From: Favolaschia claudopus
Lineage: Eukaryota; Basidiomycota; Agaricomycetes; Agaricales; Mycenaceae
Direction of reading: 5' to 3'
Assembly: GCA_037176885.1 (NCBI GenBank)
Contig: JAWWNJ010000009.1
Location: 2,232,001-2,296,000 of the forward strand
DNA: 64,000 nt
Each line of letters opens with the position of its first letter. Within the stretch, counting starts at the first letter, position 1. Below, piece by piece: positions 49,358 through 59,947 of this stretch. The translations under genes and the position numbers were made by a program. The notes beneath the pieces are model-generated. The model saw only the letters and a list, made by a program, of their open reading frames with translations, was not told where the DNA came from and ran no database searches.

Positions 49358-49830
49358 TCTGGTGGCAAGGTCAATGCAGTGAAAACTTCTCTGAAATTTA
49401 TCGACGGACACGACACTCTACCGCCTCCTACATAACTTCCTGAGTTGCGTATTCTTTAATGCGCGCGTTACCACTTCGGTGTGCTTGTCGACTCTCCGTC
49501 GATCCCGCGGCCGGTGTAAGAATTACTTTAGCTGTCGCAGCGGGGGTTCTTTCGGGCGACGAACCTGCTAGCGGCCGGAGCATACACACGTAGCCCTGCG
49601 TGTTGCCAGCTCCATGGGTGCCCATGTGGATTACCAACCACTTCCCTCCAACATCGAGTACATTTCGGCGTGCGTGTGTTTTTTGTGGAGACGGCGATCA
49701 TCGCAGACGCGTCGAAGTTGGCAAGAAGGTTCAATGCGTACGGCGTCCTCGAGATGTCGTTTGCGAATTGGGCTGCTGACTGAGTGAGATTCAACCTGTC
49801 ATTCCAGGTCCGCAGTGCTACCCGGATCGA
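49358..49830. repeat. dispersed repeat, copy 2 (first copy at 6.9 kb)
   Basis: Aligns in the same direction with 6890-7320 over nearly its whole length, with many substitutions and small indels. Both copies end near a CCGGATCGAG / CTGGATCGAG string. No intact open frame is present. Confidence 0.75.
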
Positions 49831-49839
49831 GAAACAAGA

Positions 49840-50460
49840 ACAGGTAGTGGGTAGAGTGTCGTCCTGGCTCTGCTATATTTTTTTAAATTGACGAGGAGGG
49901 AGCGAGAGCCAGAAACGATGGCTCGTGGGGGTGCAGGTGGAATTCCATCGACGGAGGAGCCAGAGGCCCCGGTGTTATGTCCTGGCACCTATTTGATTAA
50001 TTTTTTTTCAAATAGAAACAGTCGTGGAGAGTCAGGAAACATGATCTTATAAGACCTCTTTGTCGATTGGTAGTCTGTGTTGTATTTTGTGTTTTGCTTT
50101 TGCAATCAGAAGGTTGACCGTTCAAGTCCTGGTGCAAGTCTTCGCTTTTTCCTTGAGTATTCAATCATATTGTAACATGAACTCTAGTGTGGTCGAGTTC
50201 GCTTGGCTCTTATCCCGCTCGAATCAAGCAAAAAAGCACTATATTGGTAAGACTACTTGTTACACAAATTTCCGCGACATGACCAAAACAAAAGACAGTT
50301 GTGATGTCAGATTGGCAGAGGTAAGTACAAGTAAGAATATACGAACTGCAGGGATGCAAAGGTAAGTTTACGCATCAATTTCGCAAGCGAATACGGAACT
50401 CACCTAAACATTCAAAAAAACGCCGCGCGGCCGCCGACAGTGGTTCCGTTACCAGTGCTT
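49840..50460. other. gene-free stretch
   Basis: About 600 bases with T-rich runs and short frames only. A tRNA-like internal promoter string near 50110-50125 was examined and rejected. Confidence 0.4.
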
Positions 50461-50469
50461 GGCGTCAGT

Positions 50470-51345
50470 AAAGTGTGTCGGTTGGAAGACGTTGAGGTTG
50501 TTCCGAGCAAGCAAGGCGGGCACGCAGGTGATTGCAAGTGAAACGGAGAGCGATTCGAAAGGGTGTATCCATCCTCCGGCTGCTTGCAGGGAAGACAAGG
50601 CGCTACTGATCAGGAGAGTTCCCTTCCGCGTCTTGAACCATCGCCTTCCCGTTGTCGAGAGTGCCGGAAGACTCGAACTCGAGGGTGGTGATCTTGACCG
50701 TGAGGGTGTTCATGCAAATCTGCATACTACCACGAAGACGAAGCACTGTGGGGGATGAGTATTAACACTTGTAAGAGAAGAGCGACGTACCGTACCAAGG
50801 TGCGCAACGTGGGCCGCTGTAGTTAGAACGGTGCGGCAAGCAGCTCGAGAAAGAGAGCGTGCGGACATCCTCGACCTGCTTGCCAGCAAAGACGAAGCGT
50901 TGTTGGTCGGGGAATGCCCTCCGCGCTTGGTGTTGACGTTGTCGATGGTATCGGAGGACTGGACCTCCAGGGTGACGATCTTGCCCGTTAGCGTGTTCGC
51001 AAAGATCTGCATCTCACCACGTAGACAAAGGAAAGCGAGCGATGAGCATCAACTGTGAGAGACAAGAGCGGCAACGTACCGTATTCAGGTGCAACGCGGC
51101 TGTTTGTGGTCAGAGAGGGTGCATTTTCCTTGAGCTGCTTGCCAGCGAGGACGAGGCTTCGATGGTCAGGAGGAATACCCTCCTTGTCCTGGATCTTGGC
51201 CTTGACAATGTCGATCGTGTCGGACGACTCGACCTTCAAGGTGATGGTCTTGCCCAGGTCTTGACGAAGATCTGCACGCCTCACGGGAGACGCGGTGTAG
51301 TCCGAGAAAGCCAGCCGTGTAGTGACCTTCACACAGACATCTGCG
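50470..51345 (-). pseudogene. decayed polyubiquitin gene, 3-4 units each with an intron
   Basis: Three head-to-tail ubiquitin-like units read on the minus strand: 51277-51013, 51012-50726 and 50725-about 50470. Clear pieces include [18 protein letters not shown] and [20 protein letters not shown] (unit 1), [20 protein letters not shown] (unit 2) and [16 protein letters not shown] with AEGNSPDQ followed by a TAG stop (unit 3). Each of the first two units is interrupted near its end by GTACG..CACAG, before a segment matching LRLRGG-ATG. A fourth, internally deleted unit may lie at 51278-51345. Frameshifts occur in all units, so no functional ubiquitin can be made. The functional gene must be elsewhere. 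Confidence 0.82.
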
Positions 51346-52159
51346 CACCACCGCAGCGACGCAGACTGGAGGTGGCTCGACGACGATGAAGCAGCCTTTC
51401 ATTGTTTCAATCCAAAGGATGAGAGCGGTGGGATACGGTGTGTTGTCCAGGCGCCACAGACTTTGTACCAACGGTGAGAGACAAGCTAGAGATAGCCCCA
51501 GGCTATGCAAATAATCCACCGGACAAGAGAGCGAGACATTTGAAGACGCGGACGAGAGAGAACGAGACAGAGTCGCGCTGCGCCAGCACATGAGGCGTGA
51601 GAAAACCTTTCCGAGTAAAGGCATAAGCTTATGTCCAAATATGGGCATAAGGCCTGCCAGGGCACTGCACTATCGTCGAGCCAGAATGGGCGAAGGACTA
51701 GACCAAAGTTCCACACACAAATTATTAGGAAATTCGTACGAGTAGGATTTCAGCTGGCGTGAGCTGATGGCGATCACGCGGTGCCATCAGCCGATTTCGC
51801 ACTGATGCGGCCATGCACACCAGACTGGTGACGCGCTGGTCCGCGCTGGTGAGATACTTGTCCGTCTGGTCTGTCGCTGCCGCTTCCTTGAGCACACTCA
51901 TCCCGGTCCCGCCCCCCCAACTCCAGTGATTATTACTGCACAGTTTCAGCGCCATTTCTCAAAGTCTTTGCTTTCATTATACATGCTAAGCAGCATTCAA
52001 GTTTGCTTCGACATCGTTAGGCTGTTTCGGTAGTTTCAAACGCTTCCCTAGGCTTCCTTGTTGTCCTAGTGGGTGGAGTTGTTGACGAGTTGTCAGTATG
52101 AGCGGACACTATACCTGTTGTATGTTCTCGATACCAGCAACTATCGCACTCTGCACCTC
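51346..52159. other. intergenic, nothing recognised
   Basis: About 800 bases between the ubiquitin relic and KDZ element 2. It may hold the old ubiquitin promoter, including pyrimidine-rich minus-strand segments. No gene is recognised. Confidence 0.35.
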
Positions 52160-52194
52160 GAATTTCGAGAACAAACGTGAATCCAAAAGTGTAC
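52160..52194 (+). repeat. left terminal inverted repeat of KDZ element 2
   Basis: Contains AACGTGAATCCAAAAGTGTAC and pairs with 56736-56771 (which reads AACGTGAGCCCAAAAGTGTAC on the other strand), with several mismatches and one indel. It is followed inward by alternating GTACAC/GTATAC words to about 52310. Confidence 0.82.
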
Positions 52195-52464
52195 GACCGT
52201 ACACCATACACTACATACACTTCCATATACCCAGTATACTTCCGTACACCCCGTACACTGAGCGAAAAATTCTCCAGATTTATATACTTGAGATACTTTG
52301 TACACTCTGTATATTTTCGGCACGGCGGCGACTGTTGATGGCAAAACAGTGACGACGCGACGTGACAGACACGTTACCTGCGTGACTCCTTTGCTTCCCG
52401 CCACCATCCTCGTCGCCTTCGCCTCTCGACAACGACGCCCCCGCCTAGGCTGGAACCTGGCAGG

Positions 52465-54253
52465 ATGTCTGCCATGTATGTTTATTGTCCAAAATGCAAC
52501 AGTATGATACCCCGCCATATTCTGTGTCGCGGGGTCAAGACGAAGGAGCATGCAGGCCTATTCTATCGCAAAGTACGTCGTTGTCTTCATGAGAAGTGTC
52601 TGTCTTGACGTTCACAGTGCCAGGATTGTGGATGGTTCACCTGGACACCGCCGCCAGACACGGAGCCCTACGGCACAACTCCCATGGGTGATCCATTCCC
52701 CGACAACGACCGCTCCTCCCCGCCTCCTCAAGACACCCTGCCTCTAGACCCGGAACTCTATGACGACGACTCTACTCCTCCTGCGACCCCCCCCCCACTC
52801 CCGCTCAGCCAACCGTCACGCCTGTATCATCCGCAGCCCCCTCTGCATCTGTTTCTGCTGCGTCAAGCTACCCCCCGTGCTCTAATTCTCCTCAATGCAA
52901 ACGTCTGGCGACTGCGAAGGGCTGCTCACATAGGATGTGTAAGACGTGTTGCCAGCTGAGGGCAACCGGCTGCGCTTACGCTCCGCATCGCAATTCGACG
53001 CCCATTGTGGCCGCGAACGGCAACCCCTCAGCTCTCGCCCGACCTCCAGCAATAATTCCCTCCGCCTCAGCCTCTTCTGCCGCTTCCTTACCCATCGACG
53101 AGTTCCCAGACACGCTAGCACCGAAAACCTTTCGCAAATCGATGAATGAAGCCTGGGCGAAGCAGTACCAGGAGGGCCTTGCGAAGCAGCAGCAGAGGCG
53201 AGAGGTGGAAGATGAAAAGAGGGTAGAGTTGAAGCGAGTTCAGAACGAAGTCGCTGTGTGCTTCTTCTCAGTGGTGTGTTATCGACTCAGGACTGCGATT
53301 CATTCAGCTGACCATGCTTATAGGACGATGCTGCTCCGGAACGTCTGCGGGACCAGAACGTTAACAGTTTTCCTTTCTTCAACCTTGCACGGAGCACCAC
53401 CCTTCTGCGGAAGATGTCCCTTCAGCCGGACGACCATATCAGCATCTACGACTATCAATCTTGTCTGTGGAACACCGAGGACATCGATACGACAATACAA
53501 CTTATTCCCGGCCAAACCCTGATCATGCGACGGGTCGGCGTCACCCGCTGCATGGACATTGACCGCTTCATCGAGGTGTATGCGCCTCCCTCGCGTAACA
53601 AGGCCAAGGCTGCGAACATCAAACGCAAACCAGATCACGAACGCGATGCCTCCAACCGTGTTGTACAAGTCCCGCGCCGTCATGAAGATTACGTCCCGAA
53701 AGCGCCACCGTCCCCAGCACGTCCTCGTTCCCTATCCTCGCCTCCTGCAAGCCCATCCGTGCGCTCTTCCTCACCCTTCCCCTCCCCCCGCAAACTATCC
53801 GCTTCCGTATTCATGTCCGCCGCACCACAACAACCTGTCATTGATCTTACCGGCTCCCCACCACCAACACCTCGTCGTCCCCGCGCCCAATCTCTAGTTG
53901 TCAAAACTGAAGCGGCATCGGACACACCTTCGCTTGCTGGGCCCTCGAGCTCGTCCGTCACGGTCCTCACTGATCTTGGGGCGTGGCCGGCGGGAGTCTA
54001 TGCCCGGGATATCGCGCGTGCATTTTCTTTCATCTCGGGGGCAGGGAGATCCGCGGACGGTGCTGCGGCGCGATTTCAGACCTTTTTCCCCAATAGTAAG
54101 TATGTGAAAACAACGTACCAAAAGCAGTTGCAGATTTGGCGGTTGTCTTCGCAAGCAGAACGTGATCGCGTGGGTGCGATGGGGCGCGGGCCTGGCACGA
54201 TGTGGACGGAGGTTCGGAAAGGGTTGTCAGGTCGCAAGGTCGCTGCTAAATAG
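52465..54253 (+). pseudogene. KDZ-element cargo: GRF-type zinc-finger protein, frameshifted at a C10 run
   Basis: Exons 52465-52572, 52618-53273 and 53324-54253 give a GRF-like finger (YCPKCNSM, then GLFYRKCQDCGWFTW). A Pro-rich linker follows, then a second cysteine cluster (QCKRLATAKGCSHRMCKTCC with CGW-type spacing to ATGC). A conserved block reads FPFFNLARSTTLLRKM, HISIYDYQSCLWNTEDI and GQTLIMRRVGVTRC. The C-terminus contains TDLGAWPAGVYARDIARAF. The three exons total 1694 nt, one base short of whole codons. The frame changes between the linker and the second cluster, at a run of ten C (52787-52796). One missing C explains it: a real mutation, a sequencing slip, or programmed frameshifting. 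Proteins of this type accompany KDZ transposases in Agaricomycetes and probably bind nucleic acid. Confidence 0.75.
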
Positions 54254-54328
54254 ATAGAAACTGGGCTTCTCTCGATAGATCTCTTGAATTGTACTACAAC
54301 GACGACTAGATACCGAAACAAATAGTGA

Positions 54329-56478
54329 TTAAACTTCGTGATACAAAATATCTTCGTGATACACAATGTCTGGACGAATACCTGGACAACACCCATCGGC
54401 CGCGAGTTTCGCCACTGTGGCGCGATTGCGCCGCATGATAAGTTCGTCTAAAAGGTAGTTAAACTTTGTTGCGCCCATTTCACGTAGAATCGCGTGGTAT
54501 CCGCCCAGCCATACATTCGTCTGCTCCGCAATTGATGAGTTGAAAATCCAATCTGGTTTACCTGGCTCGCGAAGCTCGGGGAAAACAAGAGGATTACAAT
54601 GGTAAGAGCATTCAATACCGTCCTTCTTGTGTTTGCAGGTCCAGTGGAAGACGTCGACAGGGAAACCAACCGTCTCAAGAAGGGGGTCACGAATGTCGGG
54701 ACTAGCGAGGTGTTTGTAGAGAGTGCAGTTGTTGTCGTAGAAGACAATGTCAGGCATAGAGCCTTCAGCACGAAAGACCTTACGCAGCATGTCCTACTCC
54801 TCATAAGTCACCCCACCAGAAGAGGTAATTTGAAACATACCGCTGTGTCAACGACGGTCTCGGAGCCAAAGAATGTTGCTCGCGCTACAATCACTCCACA
54901 GGGACGAACCATTATTTGTTCGTTGTGGGTCTTTCTTCGCCCGAATAGAGCCCGAATTTTACGATTGCCAGATGGGTCCTTTGATGCGGGGCAGGCTGGA
55001 TCCGTTGTCCCTGCTGGCAATTCCAATTCCTCCACCTCCTCCGCAGTTGTTTCGGCATTCAGCGCGTCGTCTGGATTAGAAACTGTCGGCCGCGTAACTT
55101 GAGTGCGAAGCTGGAACATTGCTTTGTCTCGTTTCTTGTGATTCGTTTCGAGGAGCCGATGATTGGGATCTGTACATGTCATGAAACCTGTGGCGAATTC
55201 CGCCTTTTCGTCACATTCCTCCACTGCGCAGAGTCTGTGGCGTTCTTTGTGATCGGGGCAAAAGCGATGTCGATTGCTCTCGAGGGAGATTGGACAGTGT
55301 AGGACTCCACAGCATGGATGACCGATAGTGATTCCGTCGATGACGATGACATGAAGCTTTTCTGCTATCCGTAAGAACAAGGTCATCTGAACGCGGTGAG
55401 TAACGCACTAAATTTGCCGTCACCCTCATCCCACACTCGAAGACACTTTGTGCAGTAGTGCGCCCATTCTGGCTGCCCAAGAAACTGTATTCGAGCGTTA
55501 CGTTCTTCCATCGCAGCGGTAAATCTGTCTTTTTGGTCGCCTGTGTGAGGAACACGGAGAGTCGCATTCCGTGCTTCGTGATCCTCCAGCAAAGTTAAAA
55601 TAATAAATCCATCCCACACGTGCTCAGGGCGGAGCTTGAAGCTGGTGTCCATCCAATCCGGATGGGCGGGGATCTGGTCGGGTCGAGAAAGAGCCTCGTT
55701 GTAGACTCGAGCGCCGTTTGTCGCCGACGTCCACGATATCAGCATCAGATTGATAAATAGATTGAGAACGGAACGCTCGACATATTGATGTTCTCCGACT
55801 TGAATTTCGTTGGGAATCTTGTCGTAGTAAATTCTTTCGCCACTTCTGACGACGTAGTTGGGGTAATATCGAGCGCGGCATGCTAATTGGGTCATTTGAG
55901 TAACAGCAGTGAGACACAAAGAATTAGCCTACATGAACAGGACAGATGATGCGCAAAGGTTGGACATGCACCATCCGAGAGTGTGTAGAGCACCACCTTC
56001 GAGGGACCGTCTTTGTCTCGGAGGAGATTTCTGTTTGTACAGCCGGGAGTAGTGCAGTAGTGGGAGGGCGGATATAGCATGCGAGAAGCTTTTTACTCTG
56101 GTGAGCATGACTGTTATAAATTTTGAGCGCGTACATACAAAAGGACTTGTCCAGTCCGAATTTCTTGAATGCAGCGGCATCCGAGCCTTTCGTGTGCCCC
56201 TCCTCGTCATACTGCCAAATCAAATGACTGAAGGCTCTCCAGCAGCCATCAATATATTCATTGGGTAAATCCACAGCACTGGAAAGAAATTCTCCAACGC
56301 CTTCCGGGAGCTTTTCCGGTGGACACTGCGAGTCGTGAGCCGGAGGTTGTGCGGTGAGGATCGAGTCTTTCAGCTTGCTGGCTAGGCGAATGAATTCCAT
56401 GCTTTTTTCCATTCCCAGAGCATCACAGAGACCGGGTACTTTGGAGAGCGTGGCGTGTAGCTCATTGAAGCTGTCCAT
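54329..56478 (-). CDS. KDZ transposase with CxC5/CxC6-like cysteine clusters
   Basis: Five exons join exactly in phase on the minus strand: 56478-56139, 56088-55933, 55882-55409, 55361-54841, 54793-54329 (651 residues). A CxC5-like region spans about 117-175 (HYCTTPGCTNRN, then HHLSCSSCRARYYPNY). The central helical part has VERSVLNLFINLMLISWTSA and YCTKCLRVWDE. A CxC6-like cluster lies at about 335-375 (HPCCGVLHCPISL, RFCPDHKERHRLCAVEECDE). The catalytic segment reads DIVFYDNNCTLYKHL (about 517), FPVDVFHWTCKHK (about 542) and SSIAEQTNVWLGGYHAILRE (about 580). Aspartates in FYDNN and PVDVFHW and the glutamate in AEQTN correspond to the candidate catalytic residues of element 1. No disruption was seen. 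Confidence 0.88.
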
Positions 56479-56735
56479 GGTGCTGGTAGTGGTTAAGGCG
56501 CGTCGAGAAGCCTGCAACGCGTCATTTAATTGACGCGTCGCACGCAGCGGCAATGCCCGAATTGTGATCGCAACATTTGATCACTGATGCCGGCCGTGTG
56601 CCGTTGTGGTTTTCAGAGTGTACGAGGTGTACCTTGGGTGTACCGAACGAATATCAGGTAAGCAAAAGGCATTTATTGTGCAGGTATACAAAGTATACGA
56701 AAGTATACAGAATATACCAAAGTATACAGGTCTTA

Positions 56736-56771
56736 GTACACTTTTGGGCTCACGTTTTTTCTGCGAATTTC
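56736..56771 (-). repeat. right terminal inverted repeat of KDZ element 2
   Basis: Inverted partner of 52160-52194. The adjoining inner sequence (about 56610-56735) is dense in GTATAC, GTGTAC and TATACA words, probably protein-binding sites used in transposition. Confidence 0.82.
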
Positions 56772-56779
56772 ATGAACGC

Positions 56780-57690
56780 AGCTGAAAGAAGATAAACACT
56801 AGACCGTCAACGTTGACAACGACGCGTGGGCGCGTCTCTACGCGTCGTGCACGTGCTTGGTCCGTGCACATCAATCACAACATCAACATGTTGATACTTT
56901 TGATGGGGGTTGTCGCATCTTTCCCTCCTTCCTCCACCTTCCTCTGCAGTCCCTAGCCTCCAAAGCCCTTCAGCAACTCCAAGTCATCTCAAGACAATTA
57001 TTTCAAGATTCGTTGGTTTCAAGCTAGCTGTCTCTTTGGGTCCGTTCGCACCACAACGTCAAGTTCTGTCCCCCTGCCTCAAACTCTCAAGTCGCTTTCC
57101 ACCGCAAACTCTCAAGACATTGCCCTCAATTTTGAAGTCCCATTGCAAGCCCCTCAACCTTCCATCGCAATTTCCTCAAGCTGCCCTCAATGTCCTCGAT
57201 TACGTTCAACAACCTGGATCTGCTCGTGTCAAGACTCAGTCCACTCAACGGTCGGCTTCTCCTCAAGTCGATTGTGTCGTTTCAACGCGTGATAGTCGAG
57301 GGCGTAGTTCCTGGCCGTTGGTGCGTCGTTCAGTATCTCGTTCGTTTCTCGTACATATATTGGGTCGTCGTTGTGTATCGGGTTCCTTCATGTCTTTGAC
57401 ATAGTGTGCATGAATACATGGATATCTTCTTGCATTCTTGAGACAATCTGTAGGGAGAGCAAGGGCAAAAAAGGCCGGGAATGCTGGGTAATGTGGGCTG
57501 GTATAGTGCTGGTTGACACCGCTGACGACCAGCTCATGAGCGCTGGCGAAATCTTCAAGCCACGATCTGGCAGTCATCCGCGCTCATCAGCTGGGCATCA
57601 GCAGTATATGATCTGATAAGGCGGACGTGGGATCATCCGGCACTATCCGCACGGATCCGAGATGTGTCAATTTCCTGATGAGGCACCAGC
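56780..57690. other. intergenic, rich in CTCAAG words
   Basis: Upstream of paralogue E. The stretch 56970-57280 has many TCAAG/CTCAAG words on the plus strand and no supported gene, although one frame (56910-57404) stays open for 164 codons. It may be a pyrimidine-rich leader or promoter. Confidence 0.4.
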
Positions 57691-57696
57691 AGGCCA

Positions 57697-59239
57697 ATGA
57701 ATCACGATCAGAGCCAAATGTCACACAAGCCGTCCGCCCACTGGCAGACATCGTATATGCGCAGTGGGGGCAGCTATGGCGCGTTCGATGGCTCTCATTC
57801 CATATCCTATGGTGCGCATTTAAACCGCCTCTCTTGCTCGCCCGCGTTGCCCGTTTGCCAACATGTTCACCATCCTCCTGCCTCTCGCTTCTAGTTCCAA
57901 TTTTCGCGTCCATTGACTCGTCCCTAGCGCTCTCAAATTCGTCGCCTCCGGCCCCGCCATCGCCTGTACGCATTCACTACCAACCATTGTTTCCCGGTAC
58001 GACCTTTGCGCCGATTGATCCCATTCCGATGTCCCCAACTACCGCCACACTCCAGGTCGCATCTCCCACTTTGCCGCCCCAGACAATGGGCTCGAATACA
58101 TCGCCGCCCTACTCGCCCGATTGGCCCTCCTCGCATCTCCCGATGCCATCGTTCCAGAGTTCCAATACGCTCCCACTCCAATCACCCGCCGCGTCCGGTG
58201 GTTCATTTTTGCCGTTCCCAGCATCCGCTCCCCGGCCTGCGCTGTCGCTGCGCCTCCCCGTCGTCCAGTCTCATCCAGATTTCAACTTCGACTGCATGAA
58301 ATCATCGTTTCCTGCCCACCCGGGGTCAGTCAATTACCGGGAATTGGCGCTGTCACTCAGCGACAACGAAGAAGATGACGGTGATTACCCTCCGCAGACA
58401 ATGGGTCAGTGGGATGAAATTTCTGTGTACGTTTGTATCTTATTTCGATTTTTCCCCAAGTTGTGTCGACTCGAGCTCATTCCAATTACAGAGCCTCGAC
58501 GGAGCCGGAGAGCATGGTACTCGACAACGACCCGGACGGCGGGTGTGAGTCGGACTCGGGTCCGTTGACACCTGATTCGGGGCCTGCGTCGCCTCCAATT
58601 GTCATCGAAACCATTCCTTCCTGTGTGGAACGCAAGCAACGGCGTGAACGGAAGCCCGATAAAATGGTATTTGAACTGCATCTTACGTTTGGTCCATCCA
58701 CTGAGCGACACCGGCCAGCATCCATGCAGTATCTGCCACAAAGAATTTCCTCGGTCAGGATCTGAGATATTCCTATCCCATTCCACTCACGACATCTGTG
58801 CAGGCCAAGTGCTTTGGAGACGCACATGAATTCCCACACAAACACTCGTCGTAAGTCATCCGTATCATCATCGCCACCGATCCTTGCCTTAACACTTTAT
58901 CGGCCTCAAGCATATCCCTGCGAATATCCGAATTGCCCGAAAACCTTCAGCGTGCACTCAAATGCACGGCGTCACTCTCGCATACACCTCGAGAAGGCGA
59001 TCCGCCGCGCGCAGGTTGCCGCGTTCACACACAAGATTCAATTTGCCGAGCGAATCGACCTCCCGCCTCAGCCGCTCCCGCCGCCGCTCTCGATGAGTTC
59101 GGCGCCGTACCATGTGCGGTGGGTAGACACGAATGCGACGACGCGGAACAAGCCGACTCAGTGCCGCAGCAATCGAGGAAGCGGTGGAGGAAGAAAACGA
59201 GCGGGCAGGAGCATGATCAGTGCGAGGAAGATGCGCTGA
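57697..59239 (+). CDS. C2H2 zinc-finger protein, paralogue E
   Basis: Six exons join in phase: 57697-57811, 57895-58426, 58492-58666, 58719-58753, 58804-58850, 58911-59239 (410 residues). The start is MNHDQSQMSHKPS. The middle is Pro/Ser-rich with an acidic NEEDDGDYPP, then the signature SPPIVIETIPS and basic RRERKPDKM. Finger 1 is CSICHKEF..LETHMNSH (about 277-297). Finger 2 is CEYPNCPKTF..NARRHSRIH (about 304-327), with linker TNTRPY. The 35 nt and 47 nt micro-exons are the same lengths as in A, B and D. The rest is basic (RSNRGSGGGRKRAGRS). It is a probable nuclear DNA-binding factor and the most diverged intact member of the local family. Confidence 0.85.
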
Positions 59240-59543
59240 TTGTGCTGCATGACCCATTCACGAACAACGAAGTTTCACACGGACAGTAAAAATTCAAGGC
59301 CGTCGGGACAACAACGTTGCATCTAATCACTCGGAATTCTTACTATTCATCTTCTGCTTGTCCTTGTCTACTTTGCTATTTGTACCCACACTTCCAGCCA
59401 ATGTATTTGTAGCTTTTTGAGGATGAGCAGACAAAGTTCTCTGCGTTGCGCTGACAGCGTTGGTGCTAGCAGAAACTGAATTCCTTAGCTGTCAATCTCG
59501 ATATTTGGGGAGGAACCCCTGGCCCGAGTCGCGACCGGATGAG
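59240..59543. other. intergenic, 3' flank of paralogue E
   Basis: About 300 bases with no coding signal. It contains the presumed terminator of paralogue E. Confidence 0.4.
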
Positions 59544-59783
59544 TGACGTGACAGTCGACCACATGACTGTGACGCGTCGTGACTACGGATCAGCCCTTGC
59601 CGACTGACGCGTCAGAGGGCCGCCAGAGATCATCCAGGCTTTCTTTTACTTTCTTTGGACCTTTCTTCCGTTCTGCACAATCCTCTCTTCAAATCCTTTT
59701 TAGCATCCCAACAATCCAGTTCTTTTTCGTCGGCCGTTGCCACACCCTACTGCTAGAGGCCCGCCTTGCCGACTGACGTGTCA
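59544..59783. promoter_or_regulatory. cluster of TGACG palindromes upstream of the SDR gene
   Basis: Four TGACG-containing sites lie 160-400 bases upstream of the SDR start: TGACGTGACA (59544), TGACGCGTCG (about 59570), the perfect palindrome TGACGCGTCA (59605) and TGACGTGTCA (59774). The last two are embedded in a 19 bp direct repeat beginning CTTGCCGACTGACG (59596-59614 and 59765-59783). TGACG cores suit bZIP (ATF/CREB-type) factors; binding is inferred. Confidence 0.5.
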
Positions 59784-59947
59784 TCTGGCGGCTTCTCAAG
59801 AGGACTACCATCCCACTCAGCATGATATGTACGCGTGCCGACATGCTTATATGTACGGGCTATCAACCTCGGTCACCTCAGCTTCGAACCCCTCAATCGA
59901 CCATCTAACTTGAACGCCGCATACTCGGACTCAGAAGATTATCAAAA

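Larger units (their letters stand above)
52160..56771. mobile_element. KDZ-type DNA transposon 2 (GRF zinc-finger gene plus transposase)
   Basis: A 4.6 kb unit bounded by 35-36 bp imperfect terminal inverted repeats and flanked inside by many GTATAC/GTACAC words. It carries two convergent genes: a GRF-type zinc-finger protein on plus (52465-54253) and a KDZ transposase on minus (54329-56478), with 3' ends 75 bases apart. The layout differs from KDZ element 1, where the genes are in tandem and the partner is SAP-like. The target-site duplication could not be fixed. Confidence 0.82.

Noticed and set aside
50049..50140. tRNA-like sequence with a B-box string (GTTCAAGTCC)
   Set aside because: Acceptor and anticodon stems do not pair and the A-box is poor. 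At most a tRNA-derived fragment.
56910..57404. 164-codon frame upstream of C2H2 paralogue E
   Set aside because: Low-complexity sequence made from repeated CTCAAG words, with no domain and no splice link to paralogue E.
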